Made by a program: the position numbers and the translations under genes. A stretch of DNA of 64,000 bases from Streptomyces globosus (GTDB taxonomy: Bacteria; Actinomycetota; Actinomycetes; Streptomycetales; Streptomycetaceae), in assembly GCF_003325375.1 (NCBI RefSeq), contig NZ_CP030862.1, positions 2,607,501 through 2,671,500 of the forward strand, in the 5' to 3' direction. A model generated the notes under the pieces. It was not told the DNA's origin. It ran no database searches and worked only from the letters and a program-made list of their open reading frames with translations. Positions 52,028 to 61,065 of this stretch are shown here, piece by piece; the stretch's first letter is position 1; each line of letters opens with the position of its first letter.

Positions 52028-52498
52028 GTGGAACCCGACCAGATCTCCATGGAACTCGTCCAGGCTCCCGCCGGCGCGCCCCTGCCGGAGACGCCCCCCG
52101 GGCTGGGCGCCGTGCACCACGTCGGCATCACCGTCACCGACCTGGAGCGCAGTGTCCGGTGGTACGCCGAGCACCTCGGCATGGTGCAGTGGATGAAGGA
52201 GACCTTTCCGGGTGGGCGGACGGCGGGCATCATGCGGCCCGGCACCCAGATCCACCTCGGGCTGACCCAGCACGACGCCGGCACCGACGAGGCGTTCGCG
52301 CCGCACCGGACCGGCCTCGACCACCTCACCTTCGCGGCGTCCACCCGCGAGGAACTCCACGCGTGGCGCGCCCACCTGATGGCCCGCGGGGTCAAGTGCA
52401 GCGACGTCCGCGAGTACGCGGCCCCGCTGCCGTTCGCGCTGTTCACCTTCAACGACCCGGACGGCGTGGCACTGGAGATCTTCCACCTCGCCGTCTGA
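52028..52498 (+). CDS. VOC-family protein, lactoylglutathione lyase-like
   Basis: A 156-residue VOC protein: AVHHVGITVTDLERSVRWYAEHLGM in the first module and HRTGLDHLTFAASTREEL plus FTFNDPDGVALEIFHLAV in the second. The His and Glu positions of the metal site look intact. GTG 52028 follows AGGAGAG. Divergent from the P450 gene; likely a tailoring or resistance protein. Confidence 0.8.
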   Translation: MEPDQISMELVQAPAGAPLPETPPGLGAVHHVGITVTDLERSVRWYAEHLGMVQWMKETFPGGRTAGIMRPGTQIHLGLTQHDAGTDEAFAPHRTGLDHLTFAASTREELHAWRAHLMARGVKCSDVREYAAPLPFALFTFNDPDGVALEIFHLAV

Positions 52499-52521
52499 CC
52501 GGCTTCCGTCCAACCCGTCCG

Positions 52522-52560
52522 GGCCGGTCCGCCCCGTGGGCGCCACGGGGCGGACCGGCC
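52522..52560. terminator. Perfect 16-bp bidirectional terminator
   Basis: GGCCGGTCCGCCCCGT (52522-52537) and ACGGGGCGGACCGGCC (52545-52560) around GGGCGCC, between the convergent VOC and acyltransferase genes. Confidence 0.85.
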
Positions 52561-52563
52561 GCA

Positions 52564-53748
52564 TCAGGCCGGGGCCGCGCGCGGCCCGCTCCTGCTCCGC
52601 GCCCAGCGGCGCACCGCGGGCCGCTCCACAGCGGCGTACAGGGCCCAGGCGAGCAGCACGGAGACCACCAGCTGGCCGAGCAGCAGCCCGACCGCCTCCG
52701 GGACCGGGAACAGCCGGTCACCCAGCAGGTAGCGGCTGACCGCCAGCACGGGGTAGTGCACCAGGTAGAAGCCGAACGAGATCTTGCCGAGCCATACCGT
52801 GAAGCGGTTGCGGAACGGCGTGAACCCGCGCCGGGCGTCGGCCCGGGCAACGGCGGCGATCAGGCAGGCCACCGGGATCAGGAACACGGCCCGCTGTTCG
52901 TACAGGAACGGCACCCGCAGCGCGAGCGGGTAGGAGGCCGCGAGCAGCAGGCCCGACCAGACGGCGCCGGGCCCGGACCAGCGGCCCGCGCGGACCGCCA
53001 GCGCCAGCAGGATGCCCAGCAGGAAGTCGAAGACGCGGACCGGAGGCAGCACGTACGCGAACCAGTACTGGACCATCGAGGCGTCCTCGTCCGGCACCAT
53101 CGGCCCGCCGCCCGGGACGAACGCGTACGTGAACCACGGCGTGAGCAGCACCACCGCGACCGTGCCGGCGATCCAGGGCATCAGCCTGCCGGGTTTGATC
53201 CGGCGGCACACCGCGATCAGCAGCGGGAAGGCGAGGTAGCAGAACACCTCCACGCCCAGCGACCAACTAGGGGGGTTGACACTGAAGTTGGTGGGGAAGT
53301 CCGGCACCCAGCCGTGCACCAGCAGGAGGTTGGCCAGAGCCTGCCCCCGGTCGGTGACCGCGGCCGCGAAGGTGAGCATCGCCAGACCCCACAGGACGGC
53401 GTGGCTGGGGTAGATCTTCACCAGGCGGCGGCGCCAGAAGGCCCGCGCCGGGTCGGCGTCCCGCGCCGTCCAGGTCAGGATGAAGCCGCTGAGGACGAAG
53501 AAGAACGTGACCCCGAGGCCGCCGGCCGGAGAGGCCAGCCGGTGGAAGGCGTCTTCCGCCGACTCCGACGCGAACAGCCTGATCCATGGCACGGGGAGGG
53601 CGGCGTGGAACCAGAAGACCAGCAGGGCGGCGGGGAACCGCAGGCCGGTCAGGGACGGTAATCGGTGCCGGTACTGCACATGGGGGGATGCCTGCGCTGC
53701 ATCCGACGGCCCCGCGGGGCCCGGCGGACGCCTCTCGTCGAGAGACAT
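52564..53748 (-). CDS. Acyltransferase-3-family membrane protein
   Basis: A 394-residue membrane protein: the family start LPSLTGLRFPAALLVFWFHAALP, GGLGVTFFFVLSGFILTWTAR and FWRRRLVKIYPSH, and about ten helices overall. These enzymes O-acylate sugars, polymers or macrolides. ATG 53748 follows AGGAGAG by eight bases. Divergent from the SDR gene. Confidence 0.85.
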   Translation of the reverse strand: MSLDERRPPGPAGPSDAAQASPHVQYRHRLPSLTGLRFPAALLVFWFHAALPVPWIRLFASESAEDAFHRLASPAGGLGVTFFFVLSGFILTWTARDADPARAFWRRRLVKIYPSHAVLWGLAMLTFAAAVTDRGQALANLLLVHGWVPDFPTNFSVNPPSWSLGVEVFCYLAFPLLIAVCRRIKPGRLMPWIAGTVAVVLLTPWFTYAFVPGGGPMVPDEDASMVQYWFAYVLPPVRVFDFLLGILLALAVRAGRWSGPGAVWSGLLLAASYPLALRVPFLYEQRAVFLIPVACLIAAVARADARRGFTPFRNRFTVWLGKISFGFYLVHYPVLAVSRYLLGDRLFPVPEAVGLLLGQLVVSVLLAWALYAAVERPAVRRWARSRSGPRAAPA

Positions 53749-53962
53749 GCGAGAACTCTCCTGCAATGCGGGGGAGCGCAGGGGGTGGCATGGGCCCATT
53801 CCACCGCTCCCCGCTCCGGCGCCGCATCTCCTGGACTGCTCCCCTACAGCTCCAGCACGCAGTGAGACGCGGGCGGCGCATACCGCGCCGTAGCGTCGGA
53901 GCACCGAACGCGCACCGGCCGGCCCGGCCGGCCCGGCCGACCGAATCCCCCCGGGAGTGACC

Positions 53963-54724
53963 ATGTCCGATGCACCACTGGCCGTTGTGACCGGAGCCTC
54001 GTCCGGCATCGGCGCGGAGTTCACCCGCGTCCTCGGCAGCCGCGGGTACCGCGTGCTGGCGGTGGCCCGGCGCGCCGACAGGCTGGCCGCGCTGGAAGCC
54101 GCGTCCGACGGGCGGGTGATACCCGAGGTCCGCGACCTGACCGCCGACGGGGCCATCGAGGCGGTCGCGGCGCGCGCCGACGAACTCGGCGGGGCCGACC
54201 TGCTCGTCTGCAACGCCGGGCGCGGCGTGCACGGGCGGTTCGCCGAGACCGATCGCGACGAGACCGTCGGTGTGCTGCGGCTCAACGTCATGGCGAGCGT
54301 CGACCTCGCGGCCCAGGTGGTGCCGCGGATGGTCGGCCGCGGCTCGGGAGGGGTGATCGTCGTGGCGTCGACGCTGGGCTATGTACCCACCCCGTACCTG
54401 GCGGCGTACGCGGCCAGCAAGGCGTTCCTGCTGTCCTTCGCCGAGGCGCTCGCGGTCGAGCTGCGGGGGACCGGCGTACGGGCCATGGCGCTGTGCCCCG
54501 GGCCCACCGTCACCGAGTTCAGCGATGTCGCCGGACTCGGCGACGCGGTGGAGAGGACCCCGGGCCACACCACCGCCGCCGAGGTGGTCGGCAGCGCGCT
54601 GCGGGCCTGGGACGCCGGCCGTACCGTCGTCGTGCCGGGCACGGTCACCCGGCTGATGACGGCGGCGCTGGACCTGCTGCCGCGGCCGGTGGCGGGCCGG
54701 GTGATGGAGCGGATCTTCCGCTGA
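53963..54724 (+). CDS. Short-chain dehydrogenase/reductase
   Basis: A 253-residue SDR: AVVTGASSGIGAEFTRVL (TGxxxGIG), LLVCNAGRGVHG (NAG), the catalytic VASTLGYVPTPYLAAYAASKAF (Ser, YxxxK), and CPGPTVTEF. It reduces or oxidises a ketone or alcohol with NAD(P); the substrate is unknown. ATG 53963 follows CGGGAG. It shares a divergent region with the acyltransferase gene. Confidence 0.85.
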   Translation: MSDAPLAVVTGASSGIGAEFTRVLGSRGYRVLAVARRADRLAALEAASDGRVIPEVRDLTADGAIEAVAARADELGGADLLVCNAGRGVHGRFAETDRDETVGVLRLNVMASVDLAAQVVPRMVGRGSGGVIVVASTLGYVPTPYLAAYAASKAFLLSFAEALAVELRGTGVRAMALCPGPTVTEFSDVAGLGDAVERTPGHTTAAEVVGSALRAWDAGRTVVVPGTVTRLMTAALDLLPRPVAGRVMERIFR

Positions 54725-54743
54725 ACCGTGCGGGAACCGCAGC

Positions 54744-54775
54744 GGGGGGCGCCGCGGGTCTCCGCGGCGCCCCCC
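54744..54775. terminator. Perfect 14-bp bidirectional terminator
   Basis: GGGGGGCGCCGCGG and CCGCGGCGCCCCCC around GTCT, between the convergent SDR and epoxide hydrolase genes. Confidence 0.85.
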
Positions 54776-54791
54776 GGGGCTGGGACTGCGG

Positions 54792-55967
54792 CTACGGCTG
54801 TCGGGCGGCGGCCAGTGCCGTACGGCGGAACGCCCGCACGTCCGCGGTGAACTCCGCGGGCCGCTCCATCGCGGCGAAATGGCCGCCCCGCTCGAACTCG
54901 CTCCAGTGCACGATCGACGGGTACCGGCGCTCGGCCAGCCGGCGCACCGGCTGGGCCAGGTCGTTGGGGAACACGGCCACGCCAAGCGGACCGGGCGGGG
55001 CCGGCAGCGGCGGCGGGGGAGTGGCCGAGGTCGGCATGAACGCCGCGTTGTCGCAGTACAGATGAGCCGACGAGCCCGCCGTCCCGGTCAGCCAGTACAG
55101 CGTGGCGTGTGCGAGCAGCTGGTCGCGGCTGAGCGCGTCCTCCGGGTTCTTCTCCGAGTCGCTCCACTCGTGGAACTTCTCCACGCTCCAGGCGAGCTGG
55201 CCGACGGGCGAGTCCGTCATGCCGTATCCCACGGTCTGCGGGCGGGTCGCGAACAGCTTCATGTAGCCGGAGCCCTGATCGCCGAAGTCCGCGAGCCGGT
55301 CCAGCCGGGCCAGGTCGGCCGGGGCCAGGTCGTCGAGTTCGCCCGGCTCGCCGGACGGCGGCGCAAACAGGAAGTTGACGTGGGTGCCGATCACATGGTC
55401 ACTGTCCAGCACGCCGAGCAGCAGCGCCACGGTCGCTCCGAGGTCGCCGCCCTGCGGGAGATAGCGGTCGTAGCCCAGCTCCGCCATCAGCGAGGCCCAC
55501 ATCCGGGCCACCCGGGGCAGCTCCCAGCCGTGCTCGGTGAGCGGGCTGGAGAAGCCGTAGCCGGGAAGGGTGGGCGCCACGACGTGGAAGGCGTCGGCCG
55601 GATCGCCGCCGTGCGCCCGGGGGTCGGTCAGGGGGCCGATGACGTCGAGGAACTCCAGGAAGGAGCCCGGCCAGCCGTGGGTCAGCAGCAGGGGCACGGC
55701 GTCCGGCTCGGGGGAGCGGGCGTGCAGCACGTGGATGTCGGCGCCGTCGATCCGGGTGTGGAACTGGGGGAAGGCGTTCGCCCGTGCCTCGACGGCCCGC
55801 CAGTCGAACTCGTCGCGCCAGTAGGCGGCGAGTTCGCGCAGGTACCCCTGGGGCGCCCCGCGGGTCCACCCGGTGTCCGGGGTCTCCGCCGGCCACCGGG
55901 TCCGGGCGAGGCGCTCGCGGAGATCGTCCAGATCGGCCTGGGGTATGTCGATGCGAAACGGGCGCAT
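54792..55967 (-). CDS. Epoxide hydrolase with N-terminal EHN domain
   Basis: A 391-residue microsomal-type epoxide hydrolase: the EHN segment [39 protein letters not shown], the nucleophile Asp in [16 protein letters not shown], and the His in [11 protein letters not shown]. It opens epoxides to diols, a frequent tailoring step in polyketide and enediyne pathways. Divergent from the FAD monooxygenase gene. Confidence 0.85.
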   Translation of the reverse strand: MRPFRIDIPQADLDDLRERLARTRWPAETPDTGWTRGAPQGYLRELAAYWRDEFDWRAVEARANAFPQFHTRIDGADIHVLHARSPEPDAVPLLLTHGWPGSFLEFLDVIGPLTDPRAHGGDPADAFHVVAPTLPGYGFSSPLTEHGWELPRVARMWASLMAELGYDRYLPQGGDLGATVALLLGVLDSDHVIGTHVNFLFAPPSGEPGELDDLAPADLARLDRLADFGDQGSGYMKLFATRPQTVGYGMTDSPVGQLAWSVEKFHEWSDSEKNPEDALSRDQLLAHATLYWLTGTAGSSAHLYCDNAAFMPTSATPPPPLPAPPGPLGVAVFPNDLAQPVRRLAERRYPSIVHWSEFERGGHFAAMERPAEFTADVRAFRRTALAAARQP

Positions 55968-56285
55968 GGCGAAGTCCTCGCTATCCGGTGGCTCGGTGGT
56001 TCGACATCGCGGGGGACGGCAGGTCGGAACCGACCCCGCGGAACCGGCAACCTACCGCCCACCCCTCGCGCCGCCTACGACTCCGCGGGCTTTCCGCATC
56101 AACGGAGAAGTCCCGCGCCCGGATCGGCCGCCGCCCGGCCACCCGGCCGGCCGGCCCCGAGCCCCACCGGAGCGCGCTCGCCCCGCCGGGGCCCGCATCG
56201 CGCAACGTGGGAGAACAGCCCGGCCGGGCAGGCGCCTAGCGTGTGCGCATCCGCTCACTCTTCCGAACAGGGGAGGCGCATGTCC
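55968..56285. other. Divergent intergenic region, epoxide hydrolase and FAD monooxygenase
   Basis: About 310 bp with no supported gene. TAGCGT at 56237-56242 is a plausible -10 for the monooxygenase gene (leader about 40 nt). No clear operator dyad was found. Confidence 0.4.
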
Positions 56286-57695
56286 ATGGGAACCAAGGGC
56301 GGCGAGCACGCCGTCGTACTCGGCGGCAGCATCGGTGGCCTGCTGGCCGCCCGCGTGCTCGCCGACGCCTACGACCGGGTGACCGTCATCGACCGCGACG
56401 ACCTCACCGGCGCGGGCATGGGCCTGCGGCCGGCGATCTCCTGGGCCCACCACATCCACGCCCTGCTGGAGCGCGGTCGCACCATTATCGAGGACCTCTT
56501 CCCCGGCTTCCTCGACGACCTCCTCGCCCTCGGCGTGCCCGTCGGGGACTTCGGCATGACCTGCCACTACTACTTCAACGGCCGGATGATGGTCCCGGCG
56601 GAGACCGGGATGGCGTGCGTCGCCGCCAACCGGCCCGTCCTGGAGAACCGCATCCGCACCCGCGTCGCCGCCCTGCCCGGCGTCACCCTCCGGGAGCGGA
56701 CCGACATCCTGGGCCTCGTCGCGTCCTCCGACCGGCGCCGGATCACCGGAGTCCGGGTGCAGGGACGGGATCCGGACGACGGCGGCGCGCCCGGCGCCGA
56801 GGAGGCCATCGACGCCGACCTGGTCGTCGACGCCACCGGCCGGGCCACCCGGACCCCCCGCTGGCTGGGCGAACTCGGGTACGAGCGGGCCCCCGAGGAG
56901 CGGATCCGGATGGATCTCACCTACACCACCATGGACTTCACCGGCCCGCTGCCGTTCGACCCGCTGGGCGACGACATCGCCCTCGTCCCCACCGCGACCC
57001 CGGCCCTGCCGCGCGGTGCGATCTTCGCCCGGCTCGCCGACCGGTACGCCCTCACCCTGACGGGCATCCTCGGCGACCGCGCGCCCACCGACCGCGAGGG
57101 CTTCCTCGCCTACGCCGCCTCGCTGCCGGTGCCGCAGATCCACGAGGCGGTCCGGGACGCCGAGCAGCGGGGCCCCGCCCACAGCTTCCGGTTCCCGGCA
57201 AGCGTGCGCTTCCACTACGAGCGGCTGAGCCGGTTCCCGGCCGGATACCTCGTCCTCGGCGACGCGGCCTGCATCTTCAACCCCGTCTACGCCCAGGGCA
57301 TGACGGTCGCCGCGATGGGCGCGACCGTCCTCGCGAAGCACGTCGGCAAGGGCGCCGAGCCCAGATCGGCGGACTACTTCCGCGACCTGAGCCGGGTCAT
57401 CGACGCGCCGTGGGCCATGTCGGCCGCGGCCGACCTCGGCTATCCCGCCGTGCGCGGCCGGCGCACGGTCGCCACCCGCATGGCCAACCTGTACATGCCC
57501 CGCGTCCAGGCCGCCGCCGCCCACGACCCGGTGGTGGCACGGGGCTTCATCCGGACCGCCTCGCTGGTGGACCCGCCGCAGTCGCTCATGAGGCCGTCGA
57601 TGGTGGGGCGGGTGCTGTTCGGACGGAAGCCGGCCGCACCGGCCGCACCGGCCGCCCCCCGGGTCCCCGCACCGAGCTCGGAGGAGCCAAGATGA
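56286..57695 (+). CDS. FAD-dependent monooxygenase (PHBH-like)
   Basis: A 469-residue flavoprotein: GGEHAVVLGGSIGGLLAARVLAD (FAD), DLVVDATGRATRTPRWL, and GYLVLGDAACIFNPVYAQGMTVA (second FAD motif). It lacks a long C-terminal thioredoxin-like domain. The class hydroxylates aromatics or does Baeyer-Villiger-like steps. ATG 56286 is spaced nine bases after GGGAGG; ATG 56280 is too close. Stop overlaps the MFS start as ATGA. Confidence 0.8.
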   Translation: MGTKGGEHAVVLGGSIGGLLAARVLADAYDRVTVIDRDDLTGAGMGLRPAISWAHHIHALLERGRTIIEDLFPGFLDDLLALGVPVGDFGMTCHYYFNGRMMVPAETGMACVAANRPVLENRIRTRVAALPGVTLRERTDILGLVASSDRRRITGVRVQGRDPDDGGAPGAEEAIDADLVVDATGRATRTPRWLGELGYERAPEERIRMDLTYTTMDFTGPLPFDPLGDDIALVPTATPALPRGAIFARLADRYALTLTGILGDRAPTDREGFLAYAASLPVPQIHEAVRDAEQRGPAHSFRFPASVRFHYERLSRFPAGYLVLGDAACIFNPVYAQGMTVAAMGATVLAKHVGKGAEPRSADYFRDLSRVIDAPWAMSAAADLGYPAVRGRRTVATRMANLYMPRVQAAAAHDPVVARGFIRTASLVDPPQSLMRPSMVGRVLFGRKPAAPAAPAAPRVPAPSSEEPR

Positions 57696-59131
57696 CCGGC
57701 GTACGGCCGGCCTCCGTGCCGGCTCCGCCGGCCGGCCCCGTCCCGCGCCGGCGCTGGGCGGCGCTGGTCCTGCTGTGCACCGCCAACTTCGTCGTGCTGC
57801 TGGACTCGCAGAGTGTGATCCTGGCCCTGCCCCAGCTGACCGACGAGCTCGGCATGGCCCCGCTGGACGCGCAGTGGGTGCTCACCGCCAAGCTGCTCAC
57901 CTTCGGCGGCCTGCTGCTGCTCGGCGGACGCGCCGCCGACCGGCTCGGCCGCCGCCGGGTGTTCATGGCCGGCACCGCGCTGTTCCTCCTCAGCTCGGCC
58001 GTCAGCGGACTGGCCTGGACCGGCGGGGTGGTCATCGCGGCCCGCGCGGTCGGCGGGGTGGCGGCGGCGCTGATGGTGCCCACCGCCCTGTCGATCCTGC
58101 TGAACACCTTCCCGGAGGGCAGGGACCGCAACACCGCCCTGGCCGGCTGGGCGGGCATCGGGGGCATCGGTGCCACCGTCGGACTGCTGCTGGGCGGCCT
58201 GTTCACCGAACTGGCCGGCTGGCAGTGGGTGTTCTTCATCAACGTGCCGGTGGCGCTGGTCGTGCTCCTGCTCACGCCGGTCCTGGTCGGTGAGAGCAGG
58301 GCCGCCGGCCGGCAGGGCCCGTACGGCGTCCCCGGCGCGCTGACCAGTACGGCCGCCCTGGTCCTGGTCATCCTCGCCGTCAGCCGGGCCGCAGGATCGG
58401 GCTGGACCAGCGGACAGACCCTGCTCCCGCTGGCCGCGGCGGTCCTGCTCGCCGGGGTCTTCGCGGCCGTCGAGCGGCGCTCGGCGGCGCCCCTGCTGCC
58501 ACCGGACCTGCTGCGGCGCTCCACCCTGGCCGGCGGCAACCTGGTCACGCTCTGCATGGGCATGGCGGCCTTCTCGCTGTCGGTCAGTGTCGCCGTGTAC
58601 GGCCAGGCCGTGCTCGGCCACGGGCCGATGGAGTTCGGCGCGCTCCAGTCGGTGATGTCCTTCCTGGCGTTCGTCGGGGCCTACGCCGGCCAGCGCGTCG
58701 TCACCCGGACGGGCTTCCGGCCGGTCGTCGGCGTCTGCCTGGTGCTGCTGTGCGCCGGGTGCCTGCTGCTGGCCCGGGTTCCGGCGGACGGCAGCTACCT
58801 CCGCGACGTGCTGTGGGGGCTGGTCGTGTTCGGGCCCGCGCTCGGCGCGGGCACCGCCGCGGCGTCCGTCGCCGCGGTGTCGGGCGTACCGGAGCGGTCC
58901 AGCGGCGTCGCCTCCGGGCTCATCGTCGCCGCGCTGCAGATCGGCGGCGCCCTGGGCGTGGCCGTGGTCACCACCGTGACGGCGACGTTCAGCGGTCCTG
59001 AGCCGGGACCGGCCGGGCTGACCGCGGGCCTTCAGGCGGCGTTCACCGCCTGCGCGGTGTTCGTCGCCCTCGGCATGGCGGCGGCCGCCCTCACCCTGCG
59101 CTCCCGGAGCAAGCCGGACCGGGTGCGCTGA
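57692..59131 (+). CDS. MFS exporter (14-helix, drug-resistance type)
   Basis: A 479-residue MFS protein: NFVVLLDSQSVILALPQLTDE, GGRAADRLGRRRVFMAG (motif A), GIGATVGLLLGGLFTE and about 14 helices. It is translationally coupled to the FAD monooxygenase, so it probably exports the pathway product and protects the producer. Confidence 0.85.
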   Translation: MTGVRPASVPAPPAGPVPRRRWAALVLLCTANFVVLLDSQSVILALPQLTDELGMAPLDAQWVLTAKLLTFGGLLLLGGRAADRLGRRRVFMAGTALFLLSSAVSGLAWTGGVVIAARAVGGVAAALMVPTALSILLNTFPEGRDRNTALAGWAGIGGIGATVGLLLGGLFTELAGWQWVFFINVPVALVVLLLTPVLVGESRAAGRQGPYGVPGALTSTAALVLVILAVSRAAGSGWTSGQTLLPLAAAVLLAGVFAAVERRSAAPLLPPDLLRRSTLAGGNLVTLCMGMAAFSLSVSVAVYGQAVLGHGPMEFGALQSVMSFLAFVGAYAGQRVVTRTGFRPVVGVCLVLLCAGCLLLARVPADGSYLRDVLWGLVVFGPALGAGTAAASVAAVSGVPERSSGVASGLIVAALQIGGALGVAVVTTVTATFSGPEPGPAGLTAGLQAAFTACAVFVALGMAAAALTLRSRSKPDRVR

Positions 59132-59150
59132 GCCCCTGCCCGGTACGGCG

Positions 59151-59189
59151 AAGCCCCCGGCGCCCGTGCGAGACGGGCGCCGGGGGCTT
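59151..59189. terminator. Perfect 17-bp bidirectional terminator
   Basis: AAGCCCCCGGCGCCCGT (59151-59167) and its complement (59173-59189) around GCGAG, followed by TTT on the MFS side and preceded by AAG on the halogenase side. Confidence 0.9.
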
Positions 59190-59210
59190 TCGTACGCCGG
59201 GCGGCGGCCG

Positions 59211-60794
59211 CTACGCCGAGTCGGCCCGGCCGGCGTGGACGGCCTCCAGGTAGGTGCGGTTGTCGGGCAGCGCGGCGGCGTATATCTCGCGCTCCTTGTC
59301 GATCTGCTCGAATGCCTGCCAGGCGGCTTCGTCGCTCATCAGCTCCACCGAAGGCGGCGCCTTGGTGAACGCGAAGTCCATTCCCGAAAGGATCGCCCAC
59401 AGGCTCCGCGTCTCGAAGAGCCGGAGCTGGCTGCCGTCGGGAATGATGACGCTCTCCGCGTACTCGGTGAGTTTCTCCGCGAGGCTGTCGGGGATCGGGT
59501 TCTCCCGTACCGCGCGCCAGAATTCGGTGTCCGTGCGGTCGGTGAGGGCGTAGTGCATGACGATGAAGTCGCGCAGATCCTCGAACGCGCTCACCATCAG
59601 CTCGTTGTAGCGGGCCTGCCGGCGCTCGTCGAGCTCCGAATCCGGGAAATGCAGGACCAGCAGTGCCAGCTGGTATTCGATGAGGGCGATGGTGGTGGAC
59701 TCCAGCGGCTCCACGAAACAGCTCGACAGCCCGATCGCCACGCAGTTGTCGACCCACGAGCGCCGGTTGTGGCCCACCCGCATCCGGATGTGGTTGCCCG
59801 GTACGTCGTGGGCGCGCGGGCCCAGGAAGTCGCGGAGGTCCTGCTCGGCCTGGTCCGGAGTCGTCGTCCGGCTCGAGTACACATAACCGGTGCCCTCGCG
59901 GTGGTACAGCGGGATCTCCCAGATCCAGCCGTTCGGACGGGCGTTGGCGCTGGTGTACGGGCGGATGCCGTCGGGGTGGTGATCGGCGGGGAGCGCGATG
60001 GCGGAGTCGCACAGCAGCCAGTCCTGCGCGCTGACGAACGGCTCCTCCAGGGTCTGGTTGATCAGCAGGCCGCGGAAGCCGGAGCAGTCCAGGAACAGGT
60101 CGCCGGTGAGCTCGGCGCCGGTTTCGGTGATCACCTTGTCGATGTGGCCGCGCCCGTCGCGGGTGACCTGCGTGACATCGGCGACCACGTGCCGTACGCC
60201 GCGCCCGGTGGCCAGGTCCCGGAGGTACTCGGCCATCAGAGCGGCGTCGAAGTGGTAGGCGTAGCGGAACCCGGGGTCCGGGGCGCCCGATCCGGGCAGC
60301 GGCTTCGGGGCCTTGTTCAGCTCGCACAGGTGCTGGAGCGCCATGCCCGCGTCACCGAAGGTCTCCCGCACCCGGGAGTCGCCGGCCAGCCGCAGCTTGG
60401 TCCAGAAGTGGGCCAGGGACACACCCCGCCCGAACCGCTTGTGGAACGGCCGCTCGTAGCTGGGCACCGGCGGCTCGGGCACGGTGAAGAACGGGTGGTA
60501 GAAGGTGTGCCGGTCGGTGCCCGGGCGGGGCGTGCGCCAGTCGTTGAACCGGACCGCGGACTTGAACGACGCGTTCGTCCGCGGCATCCAGTCCTCTTCC
60601 TTCATGCCGAGGAAGGCCAGCGTGGTGCGCAGGGTCGGCACGGTGGCCTCACCGACCCCGATCCGGCCGATCCGCGCCGACTCCACGAGGGTGATCTCGA
60701 CCTTGCTGCCGAACGCGCGATTGAGGTAGGCCGCGGAGAGCCAGCCGGCCGTCCCGCCGCCGACTATCACGATCTTCTGGACTGGACGTGCCAC
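59211..60794 (-). CDS. Flavin-dependent halogenase (tryptophan halogenase family)
   Basis: A 527-residue halogenase. FAD motif GGGTAGW (residues 12-18), catalytic Lys in ASFKSAV (Lys78, equivalent to Lys79 of PrnA/RebH), and the WxWxIP box NGWIWEIPLYHRE (Trp290, Trp292) that excludes monooxygenase activity. The length and C-terminus (TRSLWAILSGMDFAF) fit those acting on free aromatic substrates such as tryptophan or phenols rather than carrier-bound ones. GTG 60794 follows AGGAGG. No flavin reductase is in the window. Confidence 0.9.
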   Translation of the reverse strand: MARPVQKIVIVGGGTAGWLSAAYLNRAFGSKVEITLVESARIGRIGVGEATVPTLRTTLAFLGMKEEDWMPRTNASFKSAVRFNDWRTPRPGTDRHTFYHPFFTVPEPPVPSYERPFHKRFGRGVSLAHFWTKLRLAGDSRVRETFGDAGMALQHLCELNKAPKPLPGSGAPDPGFRYAYHFDAALMAEYLRDLATGRGVRHVVADVTQVTRDGRGHIDKVITETGAELTGDLFLDCSGFRGLLINQTLEEPFVSAQDWLLCDSAIALPADHHPDGIRPYTSANARPNGWIWEIPLYHREGTGYVYSSRTTTPDQAEQDLRDFLGPRAHDVPGNHIRMRVGHNRRSWVDNCVAIGLSSCFVEPLESTTIALIEYQLALLVLHFPDSELDERRQARYNELMVSAFEDLRDFIVMHYALTDRTDTEFWRAVRENPIPDSLAEKLTEYAESVIIPDGSQLRLFETRSLWAILSGMDFAFTKAPPSVELMSDEAAWQAFEQIDKEREIYAAALPDNRTYLEAVHAGRADSA

Positions 60795-61065
60795 GGAAGT
60801 CCTCCTCTGAGTCGCGTGACGCGGGTGAGGGCGCGGGAGGCGTCGGGCGCGGCACATCCGGCCGAGCAGCCGGTGGTACGCATCGCCGTCCCGGCCGGGC
60901 GGCGGCCGCAACGCGGGACCCGCCGCGGGGCCGCGCCCCGTCGGGGCGTCCGCGCTCCGATGCGATTATCGGCGCCGCCCCGAGGCGCGGGCATCTCCTG
61001 ACGTGCGCTGACGTCCGCGTGCCCGGGCGGGTGCGCGGTGTCCGGGCCGGTAGCACCCGCTCCGG